Translations under genes and position numbers: made by a program
Notes under the pieces: model-generated
What the model was told of the DNA's origin: nothing
Databases searched by the model: none
The model's input: only the letters and a program-made list of their open reading frames with translations
NCBI GenBank assembly: GCA_029582155.1
Contig: CM055895.1
Span: 60,861,078 to 60,925,077 of the forward strand
Direction: 5' to 3'
Origin: Panopea generosa
Lineage: Eukaryota; Mollusca; Bivalvia; Adapedonta; Hiatellidae
DNA length: 64,000 nucleotides
Shown here: piece after piece, positions 59,401 through 64,000 of the stretch
Numbering within the stretch: position 1 is the first letter of the stretch
Layout of the letters: each line of letters begins with the position of its first letter

Positions 59401-61084
59401 GACACATAACTGTTCTAATTCCACTATAATTTCAATATAGATGTAAACCCAGTTTTACTGTCATCTGTGTAATATGTATAATTTACAATGCTGTAGGCAT
59501 TTAATATATTAATTAAACATGTCTTTACAGCGTTACTTTCATTTATTGCATATACACTACTTGCATACGTTTTCATCATACTAAACTTTATGCGAACATG
59601 AAGACATTTTTTATAATATTAATGCATCAATTGTTTTAGATTTAATTAAATTAAGGTATGTAAACACCTTTAAATATATATTTTTAGTTTAAACTTAATT
59701 GTTTAACTTCGATTGCAAAACAAGTTATTACAACTTATACAAATAAGGCTTCTTAAATACTTCCTGCCGTCGGTAGAACCAGTACTGAGCATATGCCAAA
59801 AACAGTTCTCGCTAAAGGACACCACACATGTCCGTGACGGAGGATCGAACTAACGACCCTCCGATCATGGATCCGATGTTCTACCACAGGACCACACCCT
59901 TCACGTATACTGTTGGTGAGATAATACCATAAAGACTATTGTAATGTGACTTTTTTCTGATATTGCCACCTAAACATAAATTATATTTGATATTGGTAAG
60001 TTTCGTAATAATCTACCGAAAAGAAAAAAAAAATACCTGTAAAAGTCGTCTTTGATACAGCGAGTTAAAATATCAGCCAATATTTTCGTTTTTTAACATT
60101 TGATCATTTACGCTGAATTGCAATAGTCTGGCATGGTTCTGTGTACAGTGGCGTAGCTGCTTTTACGCCAAGACGCGCGGGCTTGCACATTTTTATTACT
60201 TTTTTTTCTTGCATCATATTTACTTCTGCAAGTGTCCCCCAACAACGCTCGAAATGCATCCGAAAACAAAGATCGGGGGCGTGGGGTGGTGTGCCCCAAG
60301 AACCTCGTATAACCTGTTAAGTTTAGGGTCAGCTACGCCACTAGTCTATATATATATATACTGATTATGTTTATGTATGTTTATGTTGTGACCATGATGA
60401 GACTTTAAATAAAGAATAAAACGTAAGTGTATGGCCTCTGGTAACAGATCCTATTGCAAAGCATCTTTCAACCACAAAGGTAGCACTCTAATCGTACAGA
60501 CTCGGCGTTCGGGCCTACTTGTACTTGTATGAAATTACATCGGTCATTACTTTGTAATATTCTGGCAGTTTAGCGTACAATGGAAGCAAGGGTAAAACTT
60601 GCAGAACCTTTGTCTATATCATTATAAATCAAAATGTTTGGAAGATTGCATACGAATAAATAAATAGACTGCAGCAAAAATTAATTGCAAGTAGGACAAA
60701 AAATGATCATACCTCGTAGCACGTCGTTAAACGGAGATTGTAGAATATTGGTACGTATATGTGAGCTGCCATTCCGACAGAGCCGGCGTACGACAAGCCG
60801 ATCCACCAATACATTGTGCTGAAGTTGTACATTTCCGCCGGTGTTCCCAACAGAGTGATTGCCGACATAAAGCTGGCTAGAAGCGACATTGACACCGGAA
60901 CAAAATTCATTTTCCCGCCGGCAAGAAGAAACAGTTTCGTGTTGGTAACTTTTCTGTCTTTGATAGCATAGAAAAATCCTATGAAAGTGGATATTGCCAG
61001 AGTAGCACCAAAGATAACATAATCGATTATGGAAAAAGTGTTCTTATGTCCCGTCTGAAAACTGTATCCATGTTCAGAAGCCAT
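32367..61084 (-). CDS. SLC5A8-like: Sodium-coupled monocarboxylate transporter, 15 coding exons
   Basis: This is a member of the SLC5 sodium/solute symporter family, which moves lactate, pyruvate, short-chain fatty acids or related monocarboxylates into cells with Na+ across the plasma membrane. Fifteen exons (listed separately) join in phase with GT-AG introns to 1926 nt, 641 residues plus stop. Human SMCT1 is about 610 residues. Family hallmarks include a glycine-rich LLAGGKM and LLGTPAE stretch in exon 1, [10 protein letters not shown] in exon 5, a [10 protein letters not shown] motif in exon 6, DP...ASDQ in exon 7 and the serine-rich TISSGLNS segment in exon 9, which corresponds to the Na2-site helix. 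The start ATG (61082-61084) has A at -3 and G at +4. A candidate AATAAA lies at 32222-32227 on the minus strand, about 140 bp past the stop. The C-terminus ends QTQK and lacks the PDZ-type tail of human SMCT1. The exact substrate and the A8 versus A12 assignment cannot be decided here. Confidence 0.93.
32585..32815 (+). mobile_element. SINE S1 copy, degenerate head
   Basis: Body motif TAGTTACTTGTGGAAGGACG, then GATTCATTCCGAGGTCTTCC, shared with copies near 33340, 37215, 40880 (reverse) and 63830. It lies in intron 14 (between exons 14 and 15). Confidence 0.55.
33228..33470 (+). mobile_element. SINE S1 copy in intron 14
   Basis: Degenerate tRNA-like head (GGTCGTGGGATGGAGTCCCG) followed by the shared body GCCAGTTACTTGCTGAAAGA and TCATTCTGAGGTCTTCCTCC. 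Confidence 0.55.
33530..33648 (-). CDS. SLC5A8-like: SMCT exon 14, residues 551-590
   Basis: The 119-nt exon has acceptor TTGTTCCAG and donor GTAAAT. It reads [18 protein letters not shown], then [15 protein letters not shown], the conserved cytoplasmic segment after the last helix in invertebrate SMCT proteins. It ends in phase 0. Confidence 0.92.
34200..36930 (-). repeat. 170-bp tandem array of partial SMCT exon 13 plus donor
   Basis: From about 35049 to 36930 there are about twelve copies, spaced 170 bp, of ACTAGTTTTACC(T/A)GTTATAAAG and the following exon-like sequence. On the minus strand each reads the last ~75 bp of exon 13 ([14 protein letters not shown]-type codons), then its GTAAAAC donor and about 90 bp of intron. 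Alternating CAG|GT and CTG|GT copies and exact 340-bp recurrences show dimeric units. Leftward units (34200-35049) are older, shorter and have lost the exon body. No unit keeps the real exon's acceptor. Confidence 0.92.
36931..37037 (-). CDS. SLC5A8-like: SMCT exon 13, residues 515-550
   Basis: The 107-nt exon lies between acceptor ATTTACAG and donor GTAAAA. It encodes [20 protein letters not shown] followed by a valine/isoleucine-rich last helix and ends in phase 1. This is the only complete copy. The tandem array in the following intron repeats its 3' part and its donor. Confidence 0.93.
37128..37330 (+). mobile_element. SINE S1 copy in intron 12
   Basis: A degenerate tRNA-like head (GTTTGTTCGAGTCTAGCTC) is followed by the shared S1 body GTTACTAGCGGAAGGACGG and TCATTTTGAGGTATTCCTCG. 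Confidence 0.5.
37776..37978 (-). CDS. SLC5A8-like: SMCT exon 12, residues 448-514
   Basis: The 203-nt exon follows acceptor ATTGCCAG. It begins [17 protein letters not shown], a membrane helix, then an extracellular loop with sequons NLT, NSS and NMT and a conserved cysteine in EGCNWN. The donor is the weak GTGCTA. If it were not used, the frame stops after two more codons. The split serine is completed by exon 13. Confidence 0.9.
37979..39221. other. SMCT intron 11, no further feature seen
   Basis: AT-rich intronic DNA with scattered short open frames. No repeat or coding signal could be supported. Confidence 0.5.
39222..39308 (-). CDS. SLC5A8-like: SMCT exon 11, residues 419-447
   Basis: The 87-nt exon has acceptor TTTCAG and donor GTAACC, phase 0 on both sides. 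It reads [20 protein letters not shown], a match to the family's conserved G-x-PxxGLF-x-LG helix, and ends PWANYQ. Confidence 0.94.
39625..39692 (-). CDS. SLC5A8-like: SMCT exon 10, residues 396-418
   Basis: The 68-nt exon lies between acceptor CGTTGCAG and donor GTTTGT. It encodes [19 protein letters not shown] and onward, a single membrane helix with the family's VYG start, and ends in phase 0. Confidence 0.92.
39822..39916. repeat. Short inverted repeat in intron 9
   Basis: GTTAGCGTTCATTTAGTAAA and its mirror TTTACTAAATGAACGATAAC are separated by about 50 bp: a hairpin or small foldback relic. Confidence 0.6.
40850..40990 (-). mobile_element. SINE S1 copy, reverse
   Basis: Reverse complement of the S1 body (GAAGGAAGACCTCAG, GGTCCTTCCGTAAGTAACAG) and of a tRNA-like B box (GGACTCGAACCCA). 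Confidence 0.6.
41000..41195 (-). mobile_element. SINE S4 copy
   Basis: Shares with the copies at 42310 and 59695 a TTTACATCGATTGTAAA-like tail, a GTAGAACAAGTA block and a tRNA-like head (minus strand) with CCGTGGCGGAAGA and GCTCTACCACTGAACCACG. Confidence 0.6.
41356..41462. mobile_element. Small MITE-like element
   Basis: Ends TAAGTGGCGTTTGT and ACAAACGCCATCTTA are near-perfect inverted repeats about 100 bp apart. No coding capacity. Confidence 0.5.
42097..42209 (-). CDS. SLC5A8-like: SMCT exon 9, residues 358-395, sodium-site helix
   Basis: The 113-nt exon has acceptor ATGTTTCAG and donor GTAAAT. It begins [19 protein letters not shown], the serine-rich stretch that in the SSS fold supplies the Na2-site hydroxyl ligands. 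An NIT glycosylation-type sequon lies near its end. It ends in phase 1. A longer open frame reads through the donor without biological support. Confidence 0.94.
42310..42508 (-). mobile_element. SINE S4 copy
   Basis: Minus-strand head includes tRNA-like ATGGCCCTGTGGTAGACCAT and B-box-like GTGAGTTCGATCCTCCGCC. The body reads TGGTTGTACCCAG and onward. It lies just beyond exon 9's acceptor side in intron 8. Confidence 0.65.
42875..43052 (-). mobile_element. SINE S3 copy
   Basis: Minus-strand head GGGGCGATAGTGTAATGGGC and B box GGGTTCGATTACCC resemble a tRNA. The body (CGATGCCTCTCATAAAAC, TACCCAGGAAGCTGACTC, CATCGCAATCGAGCT) is shared with 56805-56935. Confidence 0.7.
43381..43495. repeat. Foldback-like hairpin
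   Basis: Arms CCAAATCTATGTTCAAACCATT and the mirrored AATGGTTTGAATAAAGATTT pair over about 20 bp, with inner TATCCACT / AGTGGATA also pairing. Confidence 0.6.
43753..43841 (-). CDS. SLC5A8-like: SMCT exon 8, residues 329-357
   Basis: The 89-nt exon lies between acceptor TTGCAG and donor GTAAGC. It reads [10 protein letters not shown], then [22 protein letters not shown]-x(3)-SGTL is strongly conserved in the family and precedes the sodium-site helix. It ends in phase 2. Confidence 0.94.
44184..44278 (-). mobile_element. SINE head, Leu/Ser-tRNA-like
   Basis: Minus strand reads TCCGTGGCCGAGTGGTTTAA and later GTAGGTTCGAGTCTCGTTCG, an A and B box of a class II (long variable arm) tRNA, with extra bases. 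The similar head at 63725 is attached to an S1 body. Confidence 0.6.
44322..44618 (+). mobile_element. SINE S2 full-length copy
   Basis: tRNA-like head (ATTAGCTCAGTCGATTACGC, GTGAGTTCGAATCCCCGCC), then CTCCGTGATGACTGATGTAC and a CTCGATTGCATAAACATGAC tail ending in an AATC run. Same family as 57079 and 8998. Confidence 0.75.
44710..44839 (-). CDS. SLC5A8-like: SMCT exon 7, residues 285-328
   Basis: The 130-nt exon has acceptor GTTTTCAG and donor GTTATA. It is a hydrophobic helix ending in [14 protein letters not shown], matching the family's extracellular CDP...DQ signature. It ends in phase 0. Confidence 0.94.
44995..45445 (-). repeat. Dispersed repeat R, inverted partner of 51795
   Basis: Sequence blocks such as GGGAGGTAATTCTTAAG, GCCCAACCGCTTTAC, CTACGCATCTTCAAACTG and CCCATAGATAGTCCTCTG recur in reverse complement and the same order at 51795-52400. 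On the minus strand it encodes [15 protein letters not shown] and onward; the partner has a similar frame, so it may be an old coding element. Confidence 0.7.
46029..46045 (+). repeat. Poly-C tract
   Basis: Seventeen C in a row followed by further C-rich sequence; lies in an intron. Confidence 0.95.
46337..46477 (-). CDS. SLC5A8-like: SMCT exon 6, residues 238-284
   Basis: The 141-nt exon lies between acceptor TTCTTCAG and donor GTAAGA. It completes a split glutamate codon and encodes [10 protein letters not shown], then [14 protein letters not shown], the conserved loop and helix that distinguishes the SMCT/SMVT branch of SLC5. It ends in phase 2. Confidence 0.95.
46790..46862 (+). repeat. 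CT microsatellite close to exon 5 donor
   Basis: About 36 TC dinucleotides, seen as GA on the gene strand, starting about 70 bp into intron 5. Confidence 0.97.
46931..47085 (-). CDS. SLC5A8-like: SMCT exon 5, residues 187-237
   Basis: The 155-nt exon has acceptor AACAG and consensus donor GTAAGT, and ends in phase 2. It begins [13 protein letters not shown], one of the most conserved SLC5 motifs, followed by a membrane helix and an amphipathic loop ending RVHFT. A long CT/GA microsatellite begins only about 70 bp beyond its donor. Confidence 0.95.
47376..49740 (-). pseudogene. 5'-truncated CR1/Jockey-like LINE with ATT tail, intron 4
   Basis: Minus-strand fragments in order: a linker domain (49332-49715, [15 protein letters not shown]), then RT motifs [34 protein letters not shown] and [10 protein letters not shown] (48682-48960). 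Next come [11 protein letters not shown] and the catalytic FADD (about 48430-48540), then a C-terminal segment (47780-47962). Frames shift between these pieces. No endonuclease domain is visible upstream. Minus-strand 3' sequence TTAATAAAG is followed by an ATT microsatellite, which fits a LINE tail. It lies in the same orientation as the gene. Confidence 0.85.
47582..47625 (+). repeat. TG microsatellite inside the LINE 3' region
   Basis: 22 TG dinucleotides without interruption. Confidence 0.97.
50542..50609 (-). CDS. SLC5A8-like: SMCT exon 4, residues 164-186
   Basis: The 68-nt exon lies between acceptor ATTTTCAG and donor GTTTGT. It contributes the [10 protein letters not shown] start of a membrane helix and ends TIYTAV in phase 0. 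The next exon supplies the GGMKAV continuation expected in this family. Confidence 0.92.
50610..51794. other. SMCT intron 3, part without strong features
   Basis: AT-rich DNA. From about 51170 to 51450 the word AACTTTGTGA or close variants recurs about ten times at irregular spacing, the only visible structure. Confidence 0.5.
51795..52400 (+). repeat. Dispersed repeat R, plus copy with internal duplication
   Basis: Partner of 44995-45445. The CACTGCAACAAATGG ... GGGGTGCCATCAAACCA block occurs twice (about 52018 and 52180), giving an open frame of 89 codons at 52007-52276. Ends with CCAGTGTTCCAGAAG and GAGACGTGAAG blocks also seen in the partner. Confidence 0.7.
53223..53612 (-). pseudogene. 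SAP-like domain ORF fragment
   Basis: An open frame of 129 codons without an ATG start. Its last 35 residues read [20 protein letters not shown], then a lysine-rich helix ending LLKSKL. This fits the SAP DNA-binding motif (two helices with L-x-ELK-x-x-L-x-x-x-G). The upstream half ([20 protein letters not shown]) is unrecognised. A TAA precedes the frame, so it is a fragment, either of a transposon-encoded protein or of a host gene exon. It sits on the SMCT gene strand in intron 3 and is not part of that protein. Confidence 0.5.
53644..53690 (+). repeat. ATTC tetranucleotide microsatellite
   Basis: About 11 ATTC units, with two more short runs just after. Confidence 0.95.
54030..54450 (+). 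pseudogene. RTE-like LINE 3' end relic
   Basis: The frame at 54037-54249 starts [20 protein letters not shown] and keeps a CX2CX9HX4C pattern, the typical C-terminal zinc-binding tail of RTE-like mollusc LINEs, before decaying. Downstream DNA ends AATAAAGAATTTGAATCTTGAATC, a plausible LINE 3' end with a TTGAATC repeat. Same general family as the relic at 29371. Confidence 0.7.
55297..55390 (+). repeat. TAAGA / GATGA pentanucleotide repeat
   Basis: Runs of ATAAG change into runs of AGATG. Confidence 0.95.
55451..55484 (+). repeat. TA microsatellite
   Basis: About 17 AT dinucleotides. Confidence 0.95.
56013..56382 (+). repeat. Two-copy 185-bp tandem duplication
   Basis: The block starting TGTTCCCAACTGATT and ending ACAATGAGTTAA occurs at 56013-56197 and 56198-56382 with only a handful of differences, so it is a recent duplication. 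Confidence 0.95.
56442..56479 (+). repeat. TG microsatellite
   Basis: About 19 TG dinucleotides. Confidence 0.97.
56805..56937 (+). mobile_element. SINE S3 copy, head mostly lost
   Basis: Shares CAATGCCTCTCATAAA, TACCCAGGAAGCAGAC and TTTCATCGCAATCGAGCT with the copy at 42875, opposite orientation. Confidence 0.7.
57079..57356 (+). mobile_element. SINE S2 copy
   Basis: Head AGTTAGCTCAGTCGGTAGCG and CAGTTCGAATACCCGTTCGG, then CTCCGTGATGACTGACGTAC and tail CTCGATTACATAAAAATGAC. Near full length. It lies in intron 3 of the SMCT gene. Confidence 0.75.
57647..57698 (-). CDS. SLC5A8-like: SMCT exon 3, residues 147-163
   Basis: The 52-nt exon has acceptor ATTTCAG and donor GTTAGA, and ends in phase 1. 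It encodes a membrane segment ending in [10 protein letters not shown], which matches the family's conserved Y-x-P-x-L-A-L-N signature. The split valine codon is completed by exon 4. Confidence 0.93.
57740..58085 (+). repeat. ~33-bp CATGTCGTCTGTCG tandem repeat, array 1
   Basis: About ten degenerate copies of CCATGTCGTCTGTCGATCAT followed by TTNGTCTA. A 123-codon open frame here is a repeat shadow. Confidence 0.85.
58640..58935 (+). repeat. ~33-bp CATGTCGTCTGTCG tandem repeat, array 2
   Basis: The same unit as 57740-58085, about eight copies, separated by 550 bp of other sequence. All within intron 2. Confidence 0.85.
59297..59362 (-). CDS. SLC5A8-like: SMCT exon 2, residues 125-146
   Basis: The 66-nt exon lies between acceptor ATTTTCAG and donor GTAAGA and is in phase on both sides. 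It reads [14 protein letters not shown] and onward, the family-conserved YLxxRF segment after the third helix. It was found by continuing the family alignment from exon 1, because it is too short to stand out as an open frame. Confidence 0.93.
59695..59905 (-). mobile_element. SINE S4 copy in intron 1
   Basis: Minus-strand head reads GTGTGGTCCTGTGGTAGAAC and GTTAGTTCGATCCTCCGTC. The tail carries TTTGCAATCGAAG-like sequence. It is the best preserved S4 copy. Confidence 0.7.
60146..60343. mobile_element. Small TIR element with CAGTGGCGTAGCT ends
   Basis: Left CAGTGGCGTAGCT and right AGCTACGCCACTA are inverted repeats 198 bp apart. CAGTGGCGTAGC-type ends are common in hAT-like non-autonomous elements. 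A clear 8-bp target duplication is not visible, so the superfamily is tentative. Confidence 0.6.
60713..61084 (-). CDS. SLC5A8-like: SMCT exon 1, residues 1-124, start codon
   Basis: The exon starts at ATGGCT and ends at CTACGAG before donor GTATGA, phase 0. Residues about 18-41 form the first transmembrane (TM) helix. Residues 53-81 contain [13 protein letters not shown] and TLLGTPAE, the broken helix that in this fold lines the sodium and substrate site. Residues 88-112 form a third membrane segment. The short hydrophilic N-terminus is typical of SLC5 proteins. The reading frame continues only two codons into the intron. Confidence 0.95.
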
Positions 61085-61740
61085 GATTTATTTTCCTTTA
61101 ATACCGACACTCTCTGGTAAATCCTTCTATATGCAGCTGAAACAATCTATGTTATTTGGAGGAATTAGAAACGGGTAGACGATTCATCTACGGCGCGGGT
61201 ACTTGTATCGTACACGTCATCTATTATTGATTTTAAAACATCGTCTAAACCATCCACTTGTCTAACGTTATCTTGCTCAGCCTTAATCTATACACATCCT
61301 AGATGGAGTATTTGAGGAAATATATAACGAGGGTCGACGCAAAAGTTATAGCCCAAGTTAAATGTGTATACAATATATAAATTACAGTATACAATATGTA
61401 TGTATACACGGCAAAATAATTATGAAGCAATGGCGGATCTACTATTTTAAAAAATGGCGTATTTGCATTTAGAAGTTTCAAAGTTGTTATTAATTGTTAC
61501 AGTTGTGGTATTCAACATCCATTAAGCGTATACTTAGTTGGTCATTTATAAGAATAGTTCTCAATATGTATTTTTCTGATACTAGTAGTACTAATATGTC
61601 GCATATTGATACGAAATGAAATTCAACTTCAATTTCTTTGTTACTCAGTTCATAAGTTTCTGGCGATGTTTCTATGACTTCCCATTTCCATGAGCAATGC
61701 GTGCGAAGAAAGTCTAATTTCCAATATGGAAAAGCTATAT
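61085..61740. promoter_or_regulatory. Upstream region of the SMCT gene (5'UTR/promoter expected)
   Basis: Sequence directly 5' of the start codon on the minus strand. No clear TATA box, CpG cluster or upstream coding exon was recognised. The 5'UTR may contain an unseen intron. Confidence 0.3.
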
Positions 61741-63240
61741 CTTTATGCCCCCAAAAAGTTTTGGGGTGGCATATAGTTATCGCAGCGTCCGTCCTTCCAT
61801 CCGTCCGTCCGTACGTCTGGAGCGGCAGTTGTTGGTTGCGTTGCCAGTACAGAATGGCATTGTGTTTTTTTTTTTGTACTTGTGGGGTGCAATGTTCAGC
61901 CCACAAGTGCGAAAACGCGTCCAAATGGCATTGTGGGGTTAATTCCATTTTTTTCATATTTTTCTTTTACCTTTTTTTTCACATTTTTTCATTCTTTTTT
62001 AGTGTCATTAGGGTTGGATCTCAAGGTTTGTGACATTAGGGTTAGAAAGAAAATAGGTTTGGTTTTGTTTTATGAAAAAAATGATGTTTTATAAGATATA
62101 AAAACCGCACCCCACAACATCACTTCCACCAGAACGTCCGTCCGTCCTTCCGTACGGTATTTCGTGTCCGGCCTGTAACTTTATTATGCATAGATGGATT
62201 TTGTTAAAACTTGCTACAAATGATTAACATAACATGACGACGTGTCGCACGTAACACCGACACTTTAACTTCAAAGGTCAAGGACACAATTTGACTTTGT
62301 TTGACAACACTTTTAGTTTGCTTGAGATTTCGTGTCAAGTCTGTTGCCTTGTCACCTATGGATCAATTTCAAAAACCCTTGGCTCAGTTCACCATCAGAC
62401 ACACACCCGTACTTTAAAGGTCAAGGTCACACTTTTAGTTTGACAATACTTTGAGACTGTGTGAGATTTCGTGTCCGGTCTGTTACTTTATCATGCATAG
62501 ATTGATTTTATAAATACTTGCTACGAATGATCAACATAACATGGTGACATGTTGTGCGAAACACCCAGACTCTCACTTCAAAGGTCAAGGTCACATTTTA
62601 ACTTTGTTTGACAACACTTCCAGTCTGTTTGAGATTTCCTGTCCGGCCTGTAACTTTGTCACCTATGGATACATTTCAAAAACACTTGGTGAGTTGATCA
62701 ACATGACATGATGAAGTGTCGCGTGCATGATCGAGAACATTTCCTTAAAGGACAAGGTCACACTTTCAATTTGTTTGATATTTTGTGTCTGGTCTGTAAC
62801 TTTGTCTTTAACTTGGCTCAACTGACCAAGATGATATGACGATGTGTCACACGTGAGACTAAGACCCGTACCTCAAAGGCCAAGGTCACAAGTTTGCTCA
62901 ACAACACTTTGAGTTTGTTTGAGATTTCAAGTCCAGTCTGTAACTTTATCATACATGGATGGATTTAAAAAATACGTGGCTCAGTTTATCAATTGATCAA
63001 CATGACATGGCGTATTAAGACCCAGAACCCTACCTCAGAGGTCAAGGTCACACTTTCAGTTTGTTTGATATTTCATTTCTGGTCTGTAACTGTGTTTAAC
63101 ATGAAGGGATTTTAAAATAGCTTAATACAAGTGATCAACATGTCATGATGGTGTGTCACCTGTATTTACCTATAGAAATACCCAGACCTTTACATATATC
63201 TCATGGTCAAGGTTACACCGAGGTCGTCGCACTTTAAAGT
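61741..63240 (+). repeat. Dispersed/tandem repeat with CAAAGGTCAAGGTCACA units
   Basis: Begins with a CCCCAAAAAGTTTTGGGG inverted repeat and a CCGTCCGTCC run. A degenerate array of ~150-160-bp units (about 62240-63240) follows, each with AAAGGTCAAGGTCACACTTT, GAGATTTCGTGTC, GGTCTGTAACTTTGTC and ATGGATNNATTTNAAAA. Open frames at 61674-62094 are shadows of this element. Confidence 0.8.
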
Positions 63241-63348
63241 AAAAAAATCGAATGAAATTGCATTCTAGTCTGAAATGTCAGTCCATGACTTTTGATATTC
63301 ACGGATACATGGCTTCCTATTATAATATATATATGGTTATTTTCACAA

Positions 63349-63354
<6 letters not shown>

Positions 63355-63379
<25 letters not shown>
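63355..63379 (+). repeat. 25-base poly-G tract
   Basis: Uninterrupted G run, a potential G-quadruplex on the plus strand and a frequent site of sequencing error. Confidence 0.95.
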
Positions 63380-63417
63380 ATGTTCAAAATTTCATTAAAG
63401 TTCCATCCCAGTGACTG

Positions 63418-63480
63418 TTAATATATTTAGTTAGCCAGCCCCGGGAATCGAAGCCGCAACCCCGACTGAGCTAATGGGAT
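63418..63480 (-). mobile_element. tRNA-like SINE head fragment
   Basis: The minus strand carries ATTAGCTCAGTCGGGGTTGC and GGCTTCGATTCCCGGGGC, tRNA-like A and B boxes. Confidence 0.5.
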
Positions 63481-63724
63481 TATACATGAATCATTTCGGA
63501 GTATCAATTTAAGAAGACTTGGCTTAATATGTGTCCAGTATTTTAATATGTTTCTCATAAGCAATTTAGTTTCTTACTTATATCAAACTGATATTGTATT
63601 GCAGTTAATGTTCCATAATTTATTATGTATTGTAAGGTAACGAAAAGAAACTTAATATATGAACAATGCGATTTTATTTACTTCGAGGCCCTTAACTCTG
63701 TCTATATCTTTGATATGCACAGAG

Positions 63725-63958
63725 GTCTTCCGTGGCCGAGTGGTCTAAGGCGCCTTCTCAAGATCACTTACATCTCATCGCTAAGGTTCGAGTCCCACTC
63801 GCTCCAAAATTATTATGTGAGAAAGCTTGCAAGTTACTTATGGTTCTACTCGAGCTCATTTTGAGGTCTACCTCCAACAATTAAACATAGCCTGAAATGT
63901 GTTGATAATTGCATATAAACTCATTTAAACTGCATCATAATAATAATAATAATAACTA
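63725..63958 (+). mobile_element. SINE S1, best-preserved copy
   Basis: Head GTGGCCGAGTGGTCTAAGGC and AAGGTTCGAGTCCCACTCGC (class II tRNA-like). The body GCAAGTTACTTATGGTTCTA and TTTTGAGGTCTACCTCCAAC follows, then a tail with TAATAATAATAA. It defines the S1 family seen in the gene's introns. Confidence 0.75.
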
Positions 63959-64000
63959 TATGCACAGGTTATTTGCCAGGTGGCCACGAGATTATCTTGG

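Noticed and set aside
61674-62094. 119-codon plus-strand frame and overlapping frames
   Set aside because: They lie in a dispersed repeat with CCGTCC and poly-T runs and have no domain.

Overview
The window is AT-rich, repeat-dense animal nuclear DNA. It contains one clear protein-coding gene with ordinary spliceosomal introns and almost no other intact coding capacity. The many tRNA-derived SINEs, the non-LTR (RTE-like and CR1/Jockey-like) reverse transcriptase relics and the style of the dispersed repeats suggest a lophotrochozoan, most likely a bivalve mollusc. That taxonomic call is inference from the repeat families, not proof. All coordinates were read by eye; no alignment or search was run.

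Left third (1-24975): three tandem copies of a large foldback-like unit. Each has a left arm of ~115-bp GGTTAC-rich minisatellite units, a core of several kb, and a right arm made of the same units in inverted orientation and matching order. Cores begin at 2973, 13682 and 20061. Each core carries a tRNA-like SINE head, a ~409-bp terminal-inverted-repeat (TIR) element, and (copies 1 and 2) a 51-bp in-phase repeat that stays open for 311 and 369 codons. Copy 1 is interrupted at 7571-10440 by a 2870-bp TIR element with ~400-bp palindromic ends built from ACGATG-type words. Copy 2 holds the matching empty site at 18274-18279.

Middle (24976-32300): a ~160-bp satellite (25200-26890), a Tc1/mariner transposase relic, a second element with the same ends as the 2870-bp element (27666-28915), an RTE-like reverse transcriptase relic, and a Gag-like stretch with a CCHC zinc knuckle.

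Right half (32367-61084, minus strand): a 15-exon SLC5-family gene, a sodium-coupled monocarboxylate transporter (SMCT, SLC5A8/SLC5A12-like). All 15 coding exons join in frame with GT-AG introns to give 641 codons from ATG to stop. Its introns hold a truncated LINE, SINEs of several families, small hairpin elements and microsatellites. Intron 13 carries a tandem array in which the 3' part of exon 13 plus its splice donor is repeated about a dozen times at a 170-bp period, arranged as 340-bp dimers.

Right flank (61085-64000): upstream sequence of the gene, a degenerate ~150-bp tandem array (62100-63240), a 25-base poly-G tract and a SINE with a Leu/Ser-tRNA-like head. The most unusual items are the foldback array, the palindromic-arm transposon family with its empty site, and the amplified partial exon.
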